DNA of 44,254 nt from Candidatus Bathyarchaeota archaeon (GTDB lineage Archaea; Thermoproteota; Bathyarchaeia; 40CM-2-53-6; DTDX01), in the NCBI GenBank assembly GCA_018396815.1, contig JAGTQY010000007.1, positions 1 through 44,254 of the forward strand. The letters are read 5' to 3'. A model generated the notes under the pieces. The model saw only the letters and a list, made by a program, of their open reading frames with translations, searched no databases and had not been told where the DNA came from. Below, piece by piece: positions 33,357 to 42,278 of this stretch; position 1 is the stretch's first letter; each line of letters opens with the position of its first letter. The translations under genes were made by a program, and so were the position numbers.

Positions 33357-34010
33357 TTGATTATTGTTCTTCTAGGAGCACCAGGTTCAGGGAAAGGAAC
33401 TTACGCTTCAATAATAAATAGAAAGTTAGGGATTCCACATATTTCAACAGGAGATTTAGTTAGGGATGAAATTAAAGCTGGAACAAAACTTGGAAAAGAA
33501 GCTGCTGAATACGTTAATCGAGGAGAACTTATTCCAGATGAGAAAATTCTTGAAATTTTAAAAAATAGAGTTTCTAAATCTGATTGTGTTAAAGGTTTTA
33601 TTTTAGATGGCTACCCAAGAACAATTAAGCAAGCTGAAGATTTAAGTAAAATCGCGAATATTGATATTGTAGTAAACTTGAATGTTCCAGATGAAGTTAT
33701 TATTGAACGGTTAGCTTATAGGCTTATATGTAGAAATTGCGGAGCTATATATAATGAGAAAACTTTAAAACCTAAAAAACCTGGTGTATGCGATAAATGT
33801 GGAGGCCCATTATATAAACGTGAAGATGATAAACCTGAAGTAATAAAGGAAAGATTAAAAGTTTATAGAGAGAAAACTCAACCTTTAATAAATTTCTATA
33901 AAAAAACAGGTTTACTTGTTGAAGTTAAAACTGAAAAAATTGATGCTTCACCTGAAGAAGTTGCTAACGAAATTTTAAAGGTTATTAATGAAAAAATTAA
34001 CGTTAAATAA
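33357..34010 (+). CDS. adk: Adenylate kinase with zinc-binding lid
   Basis: The protein has the long bacterial-type adenylate kinase plan: P-loop LLGAPGSGKGTYA, AMP site STGDLVRDE, DGYPRT, and a lid with four cysteines (CRNC ... CDKC) that normally hold zinc. It interconverts ATP+AMP and 2 ADP in the cytoplasm. I place the start at TTG 33357, eight bases after GGGGTGA, which gives the normal short N-terminus; a GTG at 33345 lies inside that ribosome binding site. It is likely co-transcribed with the PIN-KH ATPase. Confidence 0.92.
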   Translation: MIIVLLGAPGSGKGTYASIINRKLGIPHISTGDLVRDEIKAGTKLGKEAAEYVNRGELIPDEKILEILKNRVSKSDCVKGFILDGYPRTIKQAEDLSKIANIDIVVNLNVPDEVIIERLAYRLICRNCGAIYNEKTLKPKKPGVCDKCGGPLYKREDDKPEVIKERLKVYREKTQPLINFYKKTGLLVEVKTEKIDASPEEVANEILKVINEKINVK

Positions 34011-34027
34011 AAATATTTTTTTTAATT

Positions 34028-34585
34028 TTAAATTCTATCGAAATAAATGTTTTTTCCTTTAGCTGATATTGGTATGCCCATTATTACAGATGAGTTAGGC
34101 ATAAGGTTAAGGCGATTTGCAGCTGCACCTATTCTATACATTATTCGGTTATCAACATTAAGAATGCTTGCTGTTTTAACAGCTGAACCTAAAGCTATTC
34201 CTAAATCTAAAGCTTTAAAAATGCATGTTGGACCAGTAAAGTCTAAACCTTTAATTTTCTTAGTTTTCTCAAATTCTTCACATGTTTTAAATCCGCATGC
34301 ACCACAGTTTAACCCAAACTTTTTTGTTCCTTCAACCCCTATTAAAATAACAACTGAAGAATCTTTAACGTTTTTAGCATCTCTTATAAATCCTTGAATT
34401 TTGCGTTCTTCACCAATTTTAATCATTTCTTCAGCTAATTTATTTTTTTCTTCGCCATAAATAATTAACACGTGAATATCATCTTTTCCACCTGATTTAG
34501 GAGCTGTTCTAGCTGAAACAGCCATAAGCTTAGCAGCTTGAATTAAACCTTCAAATTCAGCTTCATCACTTTTAGTTATAGGCAA
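34028..34585 (-). CDS. DUF2148 (COG4739) ferredoxin-domain protein
   Basis: The protein carries the family core ARTAPKSGGKDDIHVLII (about 27-44), LNCGACGFKTCEEF and GPTCIFKALDLGIALGSAV, with four cysteines likely binding a [4Fe-4S] cluster. The family is common in archaea and anaerobes; its function is unknown. TTG 34585 follows GGTGA with normal spacing, while the GTG at 34594 is part of that site. Convergent with adk (17-base gap). Confidence 0.85.
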   Translation of the reverse strand: MPITKSDEAEFEGLIQAAKLMAVSARTAPKSGGKDDIHVLIIYGEEKNKLAEEMIKIGEERKIQGFIRDAKNVKDSSVVILIGVEGTKKFGLNCGACGFKTCEEFEKTKKIKGLDFTGPTCIFKALDLGIALGSAVKTASILNVDNRIMYRIGAAANRLNLMPNSSVIMGIPISAKGKNIYFDRI

Positions 34586-34638
34586 ATTTTTCACCTCTTA
34601 AAAATGTAAAATAAAAAATTGTTTAAATATTTATAAAC

Positions 34639-36975
34639 TTATTTACGGTTTAAAAATGCTACTGGTATAATTAAAGCTGAAAATGCAATAAAAACTATTG
34701 AAGCTAAAATTAACCATGAATAATTTAAGTAAATAAAGTATATTATTAAAAATGAAGCTAAAACACCAATTAATAATGCTAAATGCTTAAACTTTAATGT
34801 TTTTCTAGTTTTCTTTTTTATTAAGTAAAGTGTTGGAAAAGTTATTGGTGTTAAATATGTTAAACCTATTAAAAAGCTTGATGTTAATGCTGAAATTGAA
34901 TTAGCTAAGAAAGGGTTGAAAATTAGTTTTTGCGTTGTAATTGTTGCAGTTAATTTAGATAATTTAAGTGGATAAAGTAAAATTTCGTAAACATTTAAAT
35001 TTAAAACGTTTAACGAGAAGTTTTTGGGGGAGAATTTTAATATATTATTTAGGTTTATTTCAGGGAAACTATTTAAAGAAGCTTCATTCTTTTTATATAC
35101 ACCTGTAATCACATCTGTTTCTTCAATTTTTAATGGAGAAGAAACATTACCTATTAAGTTGCTTCGCCAAAACTTAAATTCATAAAGGTTTAATCCTTCA
35201 AAAAATATTTTTGGTGAAACATCAAATTCAATAGTTGAGTTTTTATCTATCCATTCTGAATGGTTAAATGGTATAGTATAATTATAGATTTTATTGTTAA
35301 TTGTTAATTCAATTTTTGTTCCATTTGGTAAACCTTCAATTGTGAAGAAGATTTTCTTTTGAGTTTTCCATAAACCAGTTAAATTTTTAGGTGAATCCAT
35401 TAAAACTTCAATTGAGGATTCAGAACTGTTAATTGAACCTATCCATCTTGAAAATAAAGCTTTAGTTCCATTTCCATAATCTATAACAGGGTTAACTGAA
35501 ATTTGAACTTTAGAGTTTTCATTATACCATCCTGAAGGATTAACAGTTAACCCTAAAGATTCAACTTTAAGTAAATATTGAAGTTTATATAAAATTGTTA
35601 AATTTAGGTTATTATCTAAATAAATTATTCTTGGATTATTTTTTTCTCCATCACTCCAGCTTGAAAATACAGCTTTAACATTAGGTTTTACATATATTTC
35701 TTTAGGAGCTTCAAGTGTATGGTTTCCAATTCTAATTGGAAGATTGATTAAACCTTCAGGGTTAGAAGTAAATGGTTTGCCATCTATTTTAATCGTTAAA
35801 TTAGGGTAACTTGTATTAATTGTTAAATTAACATTAATTGGTTTTCCTGTTCTATCAACTCTAATAAGGTAAGTTGAGTTTAAACTTGATAAAACTTCGA
35901 TTGTTAATTTAAATTTTGAATCTTGAAAAATATCTCCAGGCTTAAAAACTGCATCATTTAATGTTTCAGTTTCAGGATGCGCATCTACAACTTTAAGGAT
36001 TCCTTTCCCATCAGCTTTAGATTCATCAACATAAAAAATTAACACTCCTTCATCAGGTAGATAATTATCAAAGCCTGTTTTTGCTCTGGCTTCAATTAAA
36101 TAGTAAGTTTTATTTGTTAAAGGAATTTTAATTGCATAAATACTTGATTGAGATAAAGTTTCATGAGGCGTTAACCTTACTATTTTTTCAAAACCATCAT
36201 TAACTTCAATAATTTTGTTTTGAGGCATCCACCCTAATTGAAGTTTACTCCAAACTGATGGATGAACAGGTGTTGAACCATTATTAGCCCATAATCCATG
36301 AGCCATTAGATCCCATTCAGCTACGTAATTATCGTATCCTCCTGAAGAAGTTTTTTCAATATTATAAAGCCTTGGTAAACCAAATGTACGCATTAAATAA
36401 TGCGCGTAAGGTCCTAAAGGATCAAACTCAGATAAACATAAAACTCCAAAGCCTAATCTTCCTTCCATAGTCACTATTGGATATCTATTTCCTTTAGAGC
36501 TAAAAGAAGTTATATCATTAGGATTTCCGGATTTATCTTGATTATCACCTGCATGAACAATTATTATATATTGGTAATTTCTAAAATCTACATCTTTATC
36601 AGCAGCTTTAACAGCATCTATAACTAAAGATTCAAGTTTTTCATTCCCTAAACCATAATATTCAACACTTTTTAGGGTATACCAAACTGGTGTAACATCA
36701 CCTATTAAAGTTACATTTCCATATGAAACTTCTTTAAAATATTCATTAAGTTTATTAAAAATTAAATCTTTAATTTCATCTCTTGTTTTAACGTTTTCTA
36801 AATTTCTAAATTTAACTAAAATAACAATTATGGATTGGGGGCCTGAAGTTACATGTGTATTAATAGAGCTTGGTGAAGTTGATTCAACAGCTTTAACAAT
36901 CATAATTGAATTTGAAGCTATTAAAAAATAAGTTGAAATTAAAAATGTTAAAAGTAATATTGAGGTTTTTTTCAT
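34639..36975 (-). CDS. Secreted M6-like protein with destroyed zinc site (pseudoprotease)
   Basis: The 778-residue protein has a signal peptide (about 4-30), an M6-like domain (about 45-380), InlB-like beta repeats (about 390-640), and C-terminal transmembrane helices (from about 690). It is a clear paralogue of the 1103-residue protein at 37577: both share HAG..Q..NPNDI, WD(L/V)M..G.W, and DAHPET. At the active site, where the paralogue has YIHEFSHLLGLPDLY, this protein has YAHYLMRTFGLPRLY (190-204): catalytic Glu is Tyr193, the second zinc His is Arg196, and the downstream Asp is Arg202. It should not bind zinc or cut peptides. Many N-x-S/T sequons fit surface glycosylation. GGCGG precedes ATG. 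Confidence 0.88.
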   Translation of the reverse strand: MKKTSILLLTFLISTYFLIASNSIMIVKAVESTSPSSINTHVTSGPQSIIVILVKFRNLENVKTRDEIKDLIFNKLNEYFKEVSYGNVTLIGDVTPVWYTLKSVEYYGLGNEKLESLVIDAVKAADKDVDFRNYQYIIIVHAGDNQDKSGNPNDITSFSSKGNRYPIVTMEGRLGFGVLCLSEFDPLGPYAHYLMRTFGLPRLYNIEKTSSGGYDNYVAEWDLMAHGLWANNGSTPVHPSVWSKLQLGWMPQNKIIEVNDGFEKIVRLTPHETLSQSSIYAIKIPLTNKTYYLIEARAKTGFDNYLPDEGVLIFYVDESKADGKGILKVVDAHPETETLNDAVFKPGDIFQDSKFKLTIEVLSSLNSTYLIRVDRTGKPINVNLTINTSYPNLTIKIDGKPFTSNPEGLINLPIRIGNHTLEAPKEIYVKPNVKAVFSSWSDGEKNNPRIIYLDNNLNLTILYKLQYLLKVESLGLTVNPSGWYNENSKVQISVNPVIDYGNGTKALFSRWIGSINSSESSIEVLMDSPKNLTGLWKTQKKIFFTIEGLPNGTKIELTINNKIYNYTIPFNHSEWIDKNSTIEFDVSPKIFFEGLNLYEFKFWRSNLIGNVSSPLKIEETDVITGVYKKNEASLNSFPEINLNNILKFSPKNFSLNVLNLNVYEILLYPLKLSKLTATITTQKLIFNPFLANSISALTSSFLIGLTYLTPITFPTLYLIKKKTRKTLKFKHLALLIGVLASFLIIYFIYLNYSWLILASIVFIAFSALIIPVAFLNRK

Positions 36976-37103
36976 TATTTTACCGCCTTTTTATTTCTTA
37001 TTTAAAGTTTAGTGTTTCAACTTTATTTTAATGAAAGAGTATTAAATTGTTTTAAAAGAAGATAGCTAACTTAATATATTAAAAATTTAAATAATTTAAA
37101 GCT

Positions 37104-37556
37104 TTAATGAAAAACTTTAATTTTATTTTTTCCTTTTTTAAGGATTAAAAGTGCTGCTAAAATTGTTAAAGCTAAAACTGTTAGTATATAATTGTTGAAT
37201 TCAGGAATTGGTTCACCGCTTTGCTCTAAAACAAAATCTAAAGAAGTATCTGAACCATTAGAAACAGTTATGGTAATGTTTCTTTGTTTATATCCTGGAT
37301 GCTCAACTATTAACGTGTATGAACCTGCTGGAAGAAACATTTCATAAAAACCATTCATACTATAAGCTACTTCAACTACCTCATTATTATTTAAAGCTGT
37401 AATTGAAGCCCAACTTAATGGAGTAAGCGTATTATCCATTGTGAAACCGTAAATATAACCGCTTACTCTTCCGCCTCCTTCAGCAGTTAAACCTTCAATA
37501 GTTAAACTTGAAAAAACAATTAATAAGGTTAAAATGTAAAAAATTTTTTTAAACAA
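37104..37556 (-). CDS. Small surface protein with carboxypeptidase-regulatory-like domain and C-terminal anchor
   Basis: The 150-residue protein has a signal peptide (about 1-25), one beta-sandwich domain of the carboxypeptidase-regulatory/PEGA type (GRVSGYIYGF, YSMNGFYEMFLPAGSYTLIVEHPGYKQRNITITV), and a C-terminal PIPEFNNYILTVLALTILAA helix with a basic tail. The PEF-helix-basic ending resembles archaeal PEF-type sorting signals, though no archaeosortase gene is visible here. It starts at TTG 37556, 20 bases after the large protease gene, and is likely co-transcribed with it. Confidence 0.8.
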   Translation of the reverse strand: MFKKIFYILTLLIVFSSLTIEGLTAEGGGRVSGYIYGFTMDNTLTPLSWASITALNNNEVVEVAYSMNGFYEMFLPAGSYTLIVEHPGYKQRNITITVSNGSDTSLDFVLEQSGEPIPEFNNYILTVLALTILAALLILKKGKNKIKVFH

Positions 37557-37576
37557 TTTTAATTCCCTTTTTTTGG

Positions 37577-40500
37577 TTAGTATTTTTTAATAAATAAGTT
37601 TTTCGCAAAATTAATTATGTAAACATAAAGTAGTAAAGGAGAGAAAATTAATGTTGTTACTACTAAAAGGCTTGAAGAAAGCTTCATAATTACTGAATTT
37701 TGGAAGATTTCAGCTAAAAGTATTAAAGTGAAGCTTGAAAACCATAAAGTTAAACTTGAAAGCTTTAAAGTTTTTGTAAATTTACGTTTAATTATGAAGA
37801 AGCTTAAGGGTAAAATTAAAGGCGTTAAATATGTTAAACCTATTAAAAAGCTTGCTAAAACTCCTGAAGATATAACAGCTAATTCAGGGTTAAAACTTAG
37901 AAAGGAATAGAAAATTTTAGTTAAATAAAGAATTTTTAAAAGTGGATAAAGAATAATTTTAAAGGTTTCTTTAAGTTTACTGTTTAAATCTATAGTTTCA
38001 GCGATTTTAGGGCTAAAACTGTAATACCAAACGTTAAAAACATTCATAAAGTTTCTTCCAGCAAATGTAGCCATAACTTCTTTATCTCTAAAGTTTCTTA
38101 AGAAGTTTACTTCTGGAGAAAACTCTGAACCATACGTAGCTGTAGCAATTAAACATCCAAAAGCTTCCCTATAAACAGCAGTTATATTTTTTGGTGAATC
38201 TAAAATAAATGCATTATTGATTTTATTTCCTTTTTCATCTTTCCAATATTCAAATACGTATTTTGTTAAAGATGAAGAAACAATTTTTGTAATGTTTAAG
38301 TTTATTTCGCTATTTGAATCAAACCAATAACTGTAAATAAATGGAGTTGAAGTGTTAAATTCTTGATTATTTAATGAAATTGTTATCAATGTTCCGTTTG
38401 GTAAACCTGAACTTGATAAAACAAGTTTATATTGAGTTTTCCATTTAGCTTTTATAATTTTAGGTGAATCCATTAATATTGAACCTGAAGCTTCAGTAGA
38501 ATTTATATCGCCAATCCAACCTTCAAAAATTTTTTTTGTACCATTTGTGAATTCTAAATATTTTTGAATAGAGTAATTCGCTATACTATTGTGAATGTAC
38601 CAACCTTCACCTTCAGCTTCACCATACAAAGATTCAATTTTTAAATAATGCTCTATTCGCCAAGAAGCTTCAATAATTTTAGGTGAATCCATTAATATTG
38701 AAGCGTTTAAACCATTAAAGTTTAAATCTCCTTTCCAACAAGCAAAAATTTTTCTTGTTCCATTTTCAACTATTAACGGTTGAGAAACATATATGATGGC
38801 GGTTTCACCTTCATTGTACCAACCTTCACCTGAAACGAAACTAAAAGATGATTTAATTTCAAGATAGTACTGTTTTAACCATTTAGCTGAAATTTTGTAT
38901 GGGCGTGTTACGGTTAAACTTAATTCTGTAGAGTTAGAGTTTACATCACCAATCCAACCAATAAATATTAATCTAGTTTTTCCGTTTTGTAAAATAGATG
39001 GGTTTTCAGCTTTAATTAAAGCGGTTTCACCTTCATTGTACCAACCTTCACCTGAAACGAAACCGCCTCCAGAATCAATTGAAACTTTAAATTGTTTTTG
39101 ATAATTTGCTGATAAAAAGTAATCTTTATTTATTTTTAATGTTTTAGGGTTTGTTGAATCTCCATCGCTCCAACCTGCAAATATAAGCCTTTCATTACCG
39201 TTTAAACTAGCTGTTTTTTCAACTTCAATTGTTAAAGTAGTATTTAAAGCTGTTAATTTAACTTCCCCGAAAGCATCAGGTGTATAGCTTGTTCCATTAA
39301 TTTTTACAGTTAAATTTTCAGGAACTTTAATTACAACTATGAAGCCTACAGTAACTTCTTTTAAAGCATAATTATTGCTCCAATCCATATCAACTCCTGA
39401 AGCCCCTAAATCTATTTCAACTTTAATTATATGCCTCCCGCTTTTAGGTTTCCATTGAATTGAAAAATCTTTTATTTCTCCTTTCGCTAAAGAAGAAACT
39501 TTAATTTTCTCATATATATCATTATCTATATAAAAGTTTAAGTAAAAATTATAACTTGTTTTAAAACCTTTATTTACAACTGTAGCTTTTATTATTGTTG
39601 TTTCATTAACTCTAGGTGGATAAGGGTTAATTGTTAATTCTTGAATTGCTATATCTGGGGCTGGAGATGAGCTTCCAACCATAATTGTATAAGAGAGATT
39701 TTCATGTTTTAAAAGAATTTTTATTGAGAAATTGTTTTTAGAATCAAAGAATATTTCTCCAACTTGAAAAGCTGCATCATCTAAAGTTGATGTTTCAGGA
39801 TGAGCATCTTGAATTTTAACTATTCCTTCACCTGAACCAGCATTATCATTAATTAAACTTATTAAAACCCCTTCACTTGGTAAAGCTGCATCAAAACCTA
39901 TTTTAGCTCTAACCTCAACTAAGTAATATCTACTTGTTGAAATTTGAATCTTTAAAACTTGATAACCTTCTGTTGAAATTTCAATTGGGTTAAGAGTAAC
40001 GTTAACTCTAGAACCTAACTTAATCGTTAAAATTTTAGATTCTTCAATCCATTTGAGTTTTATTTTTCCCCAACTAGTGTAATGCGCTGGGCTTGAACCT
40101 GGTGGATTACCGTTCCAGCAGCCTCTATCCATTACATCCCAGTTTCCAACAGGTCTAGATTGGCTACCATAAACGTATAAATCTGGTAAACCTAATAAAT
40201 GAGAAAATTCATGAATATAAACTCCTAAAGGTACAGCGCCTTGAGCTTCAGTTTCCGGGATTATAGCTGCAGAACTAAAACTCCAATTATCGTTTGTTCT
40301 AAATGTTATCCCTAGGAGATAAGTTATTGACCAAATATCGTTTGGGTTTCTGCTTGATTCCTGCCCGTTTCCAGCATGAAGAACCATTAAATATTTATAA
40401 CCTGAAAAATTTACTTGTTTATCCACAGCTTTAATAGCGTCTTGAATTAAAATCCATGTATCTGGGAAACCATCGTTGTTTCCATCATCAGGTTTTAATC

Positions 40501-40888
40501 CATCTCTTCCATAGTAAACCATTGTTCGATTTAATTTAACCCAACCGAATATTTCTGTTTCAACCCAAACTTTTCCAAATGAAACCTCCATAAAGTAACT
40601 ATTTAACTTATTAAATTCATTTTTCAATTCATTAATTGATTTTGTATGGTTGTAATCTGAAAACTCCACAGCTATTACAGCAAGTTTTAATGCTCCAGCT
40701 TCAGGTACATTACTAAAGTTTAAGTTTTGAGTGAAACTATAATCTTTAGTAATGTTTAAAGAAGGAGCATAGTAATATTGAGGTTTAAAGTTATAACTGA
40801 AATTTAAACTGTTTGCTTGAATTAATAAGGGAGAAATAAAAAGGATTAAAAGAATAAACACTATTAATTTAGGTTTTATAAGAGACAC
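37577..40888 (-). CDS. Secreted M6-like metalloprotease with CARDB, InlB-like repeats and CFI-box
   Basis: The 1103-residue protein has a signal peptide (about 5-25), an M6-type catalytic domain with zinc motif HEFSHLLGLPD (H226, E227, H230, D236), WDVMDRGCWNG, a CARDB-like domain (about 408-515), four or five InlB-like repeats with GEGWYNEG and MDSPKII.A.W (about 530-930), a CFI-box-like motif CLIATATYGS with FLRNFRDKEV (about 931-985), and C-terminal transmembrane helices. It probably acts outside the cell, anchored in the membrane, digesting proteins for the amino-acid catabolism seen elsewhere in the window. Many N-glycosylation sequons are present. GTG 40888 follows GGGGA. Confidence 0.88.
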   Translation of the reverse strand: MSLIKPKLIVFILLILFISPLLIQANSLNFSYNFKPQYYYAPSLNITKDYSFTQNLNFSNVPEAGALKLAVIAVEFSDYNHTKSINELKNEFNKLNSYFMEVSFGKVWVETEIFGWVKLNRTMVYYGRDGLKPDDGNNDGFPDTWILIQDAIKAVDKQVNFSGYKYLMVLHAGNGQESSRNPNDIWSITYLLGITFRTNDNWSFSSAAIIPETEAQGAVPLGVYIHEFSHLLGLPDLYVYGSQSRPVGNWDVMDRGCWNGNPPGSSPAHYTSWGKIKLKWIEESKILTIKLGSRVNVTLNPIEISTEGYQVLKIQISTSRYYLVEVRAKIGFDAALPSEGVLISLINDNAGSGEGIVKIQDAHPETSTLDDAAFQVGEIFFDSKNNFSIKILLKHENLSYTIMVGSSSPAPDIAIQELTINPYPPRVNETTIIKATVVNKGFKTSYNFYLNFYIDNDIYEKIKVSSLAKGEIKDFSIQWKPKSGRHIIKVEIDLGASGVDMDWSNNYALKEVTVGFIVVIKVPENLTVKINGTSYTPDAFGEVKLTALNTTLTIEVEKTASLNGNERLIFAGWSDGDSTNPKTLKINKDYFLSANYQKQFKVSIDSGGGFVSGEGWYNEGETALIKAENPSILQNGKTRLIFIGWIGDVNSNSTELSLTVTRPYKISAKWLKQYYLEIKSSFSFVSGEGWYNEGETAIIYVSQPLIVENGTRKIFACWKGDLNFNGLNASILMDSPKIIEASWRIEHYLKIESLYGEAEGEGWYIHNSIANYSIQKYLEFTNGTKKIFEGWIGDINSTEASGSILMDSPKIIKAKWKTQYKLVLSSSGLPNGTLITISLNNQEFNTSTPFIYSYWFDSNSEINLNITKIVSSSLTKYVFEYWKDEKGNKINNAFILDSPKNITAVYREAFGCLIATATYGSEFSPEVNFLRNFRDKEVMATFAGRNFMNVFNVWYYSFSPKIAETIDLNSKLKETFKIILYPLLKILYLTKIFYSFLSFNPELAVISSGVLASFLIGLTYLTPLILPLSFFIIKRKFTKTLKLSSLTLWFSSFTLILLAEIFQNSVIMKLSSSLLVVTTLIFSPLLLYVYIINFAKNLFIKKY
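38454..38702. repeat. 30-nt exact direct repeat within the InlB-like modules
   Basis: The same 30 bases occur at 38454-38483 and 38673-38702 (period 219), encoding the ILMDSPKII segment on the minus strand. Synonymous positions are identical, suggesting recent module duplication or conversion. Confidence 0.75.
38799..39063. repeat. 43-nt exact direct repeat within the InlB-like modules
   Basis: Identical 43-base copies lie at 38799-38841 and 39021-39063 (period 222), encoding FVSGEGWYNEGETA on the minus strand. With the 30-nt repeat nearby this marks recent duplication of modules of about 73 residues. Confidence 0.8.
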
Positions 40889-41039
40889 TTTAAATCCCCT
40901 TTTTCTAAATCTTTAAGGTTTATAAGTTTAAAAGAAAGAAATAAAATGTTTAAACAACATAAGGGAATCATTTTGAAAGCATTTACATGTATGAAAATTT
41001 ACATGGATGGTTGAATATTAAGCAAGAAGGGAGTTTTTA

Positions 41040-42266
41040 ATGAAAATTTCAAAAAAAAGTTTTTTAATTATAATTTGTTTAGTTTTTATTGTTAAAGTTT
41101 TACTAGCAGCTTTAACAGCTTGGAGTTACGAGTTTATTTTTTTAGTTAAATCTGCTTCAATCAAGTTTAAAATTGATAAATTAAGTGCAAATCCATGGAT
41201 TATACTGGAGAATACACTTTATAATTTTTGGTTAATTTTACCGGTTAAGCATCCTTCTTTAGATAAATGGTTGATTCATTTAGAGGTTTTTCCAGAAAAT
41301 TTTGAAGGCGCCCTTTTAATTTTCATTCTTAAGCTTCCAATTTTAATTTTAGATGGTTTATGCGCATTTTTAATTTATAAAATTGCTGAAGTTTTTAATA
41401 AAGATAAAGCTTTAACAGCTTTAACTATTTGGATTTTTAATCCATATGTAACTTTAACAAGTGAAATGATTGGTTCTAATGATTTAATTATTGTTTTCCT
41501 TATTTTACTTTCAATTCTACTTATATTAAAAAGTAACTTTTTAAGTTGCTTTCCTTTAATTGTTGGAATAGCATTTAAGCTTTATCCAATTTTAATAACA
41601 CCTGTTTTAGCAATATATATGTTTAAAAAAGGTTTGAAAAGGGATTTAATATTTTTAATTTTAAGTGTTGTAATTGGTGTTTTTCTTTATGATTTTTGGT
41701 TAAAAAAAGCAGGTTTAAATTTTGATTTTACACTCGTTAACTATAGCCCATTAACTTTTCAAGCTTCAGAAATGTTTCTCAGCCAGTATACAGCTAGAGT
41801 TGGTTTAAGCGTTGCTTCAGCCACTGCTTACGCTTTATTAATTTTTGATTACTGGCAAATTAATAAAATTGAAGCTTTAATTACAAAAGGCTTGTTAGGC
41901 TTTCTTTTAGTCTACTTTGCTTTTTTCAATTGGTGGCCTCAATACTTGCTTATTTTAACAGCATTTTTAACTTTAGATTATGTTGAAAATAAAAAGTATT
42001 TTTATATGGTTTTAATTTCAGCTTTTTTTGTGGAGCTTGTTTACTTTGAGTTTGCTACTGAACAAAGCTTTTTCTTTATTTATAATTATTTTGAATGGAT
42101 GCGTAAAGCTGCTTCAGCTTTAATTAAGTTTAAATCAAGTATTGCTTCAGAAATGGTTTTAGGGCCTTTACTTAGAAGTTTATACACGGTTTTAAGCTTG
42201 ATTTACGCTTTAAAAATATTTTTTAATTTTTCATCTTTAGAGCTTAAAAAACTAGGTTTAAATTAA
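41040..42266 (+). CDS. GT-C-like integral membrane glycosyltransferase, paralogue 1
   Basis: The 408-residue protein has about ten hydrophobic helices and features of GT-C (PIG-M/DUF2029-like) mannosyltransferases: an acidic residue in the first outer loop (WSYEF), KLPILILDGLCAFLIYKIAE, LTIWIFNPYVTLTSEM and IAFKLYPILITPVLAIY. Such enzymes use polyprenyl-phosphate sugars at the outer membrane face. It is divergent from the surface-protease genes and 12 bases from its paralogue. Adding glycans to the neighbouring sequon-rich proteins is an attractive inference. Confidence 0.75.
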   Translation: MKISKKSFLIIICLVFIVKVLLAALTAWSYEFIFLVKSASIKFKIDKLSANPWIILENTLYNFWLILPVKHPSLDKWLIHLEVFPENFEGALLIFILKLPILILDGLCAFLIYKIAEVFNKDKALTALTIWIFNPYVTLTSEMIGSNDLIIVFLILLSILLILKSNFLSCFPLIVGIAFKLYPILITPVLAIYMFKKGLKRDLIFLILSVVIGVFLYDFWLKKAGLNFDFTLVNYSPLTFQASEMFLSQYTARVGLSVASATAYALLIFDYWQINKIEALITKGLLGFLLVYFAFFNWWPQYLLILTAFLTLDYVENKKYFYMVLISAFFVELVYFEFATEQSFFFIYNYFEWMRKAASALIKFKSSIASEMVLGPLLRSLYTVLSLIYALKIFFNFSSLELKKLGLN

Positions 42267-42278
42267 AGGGCGTTTAAA

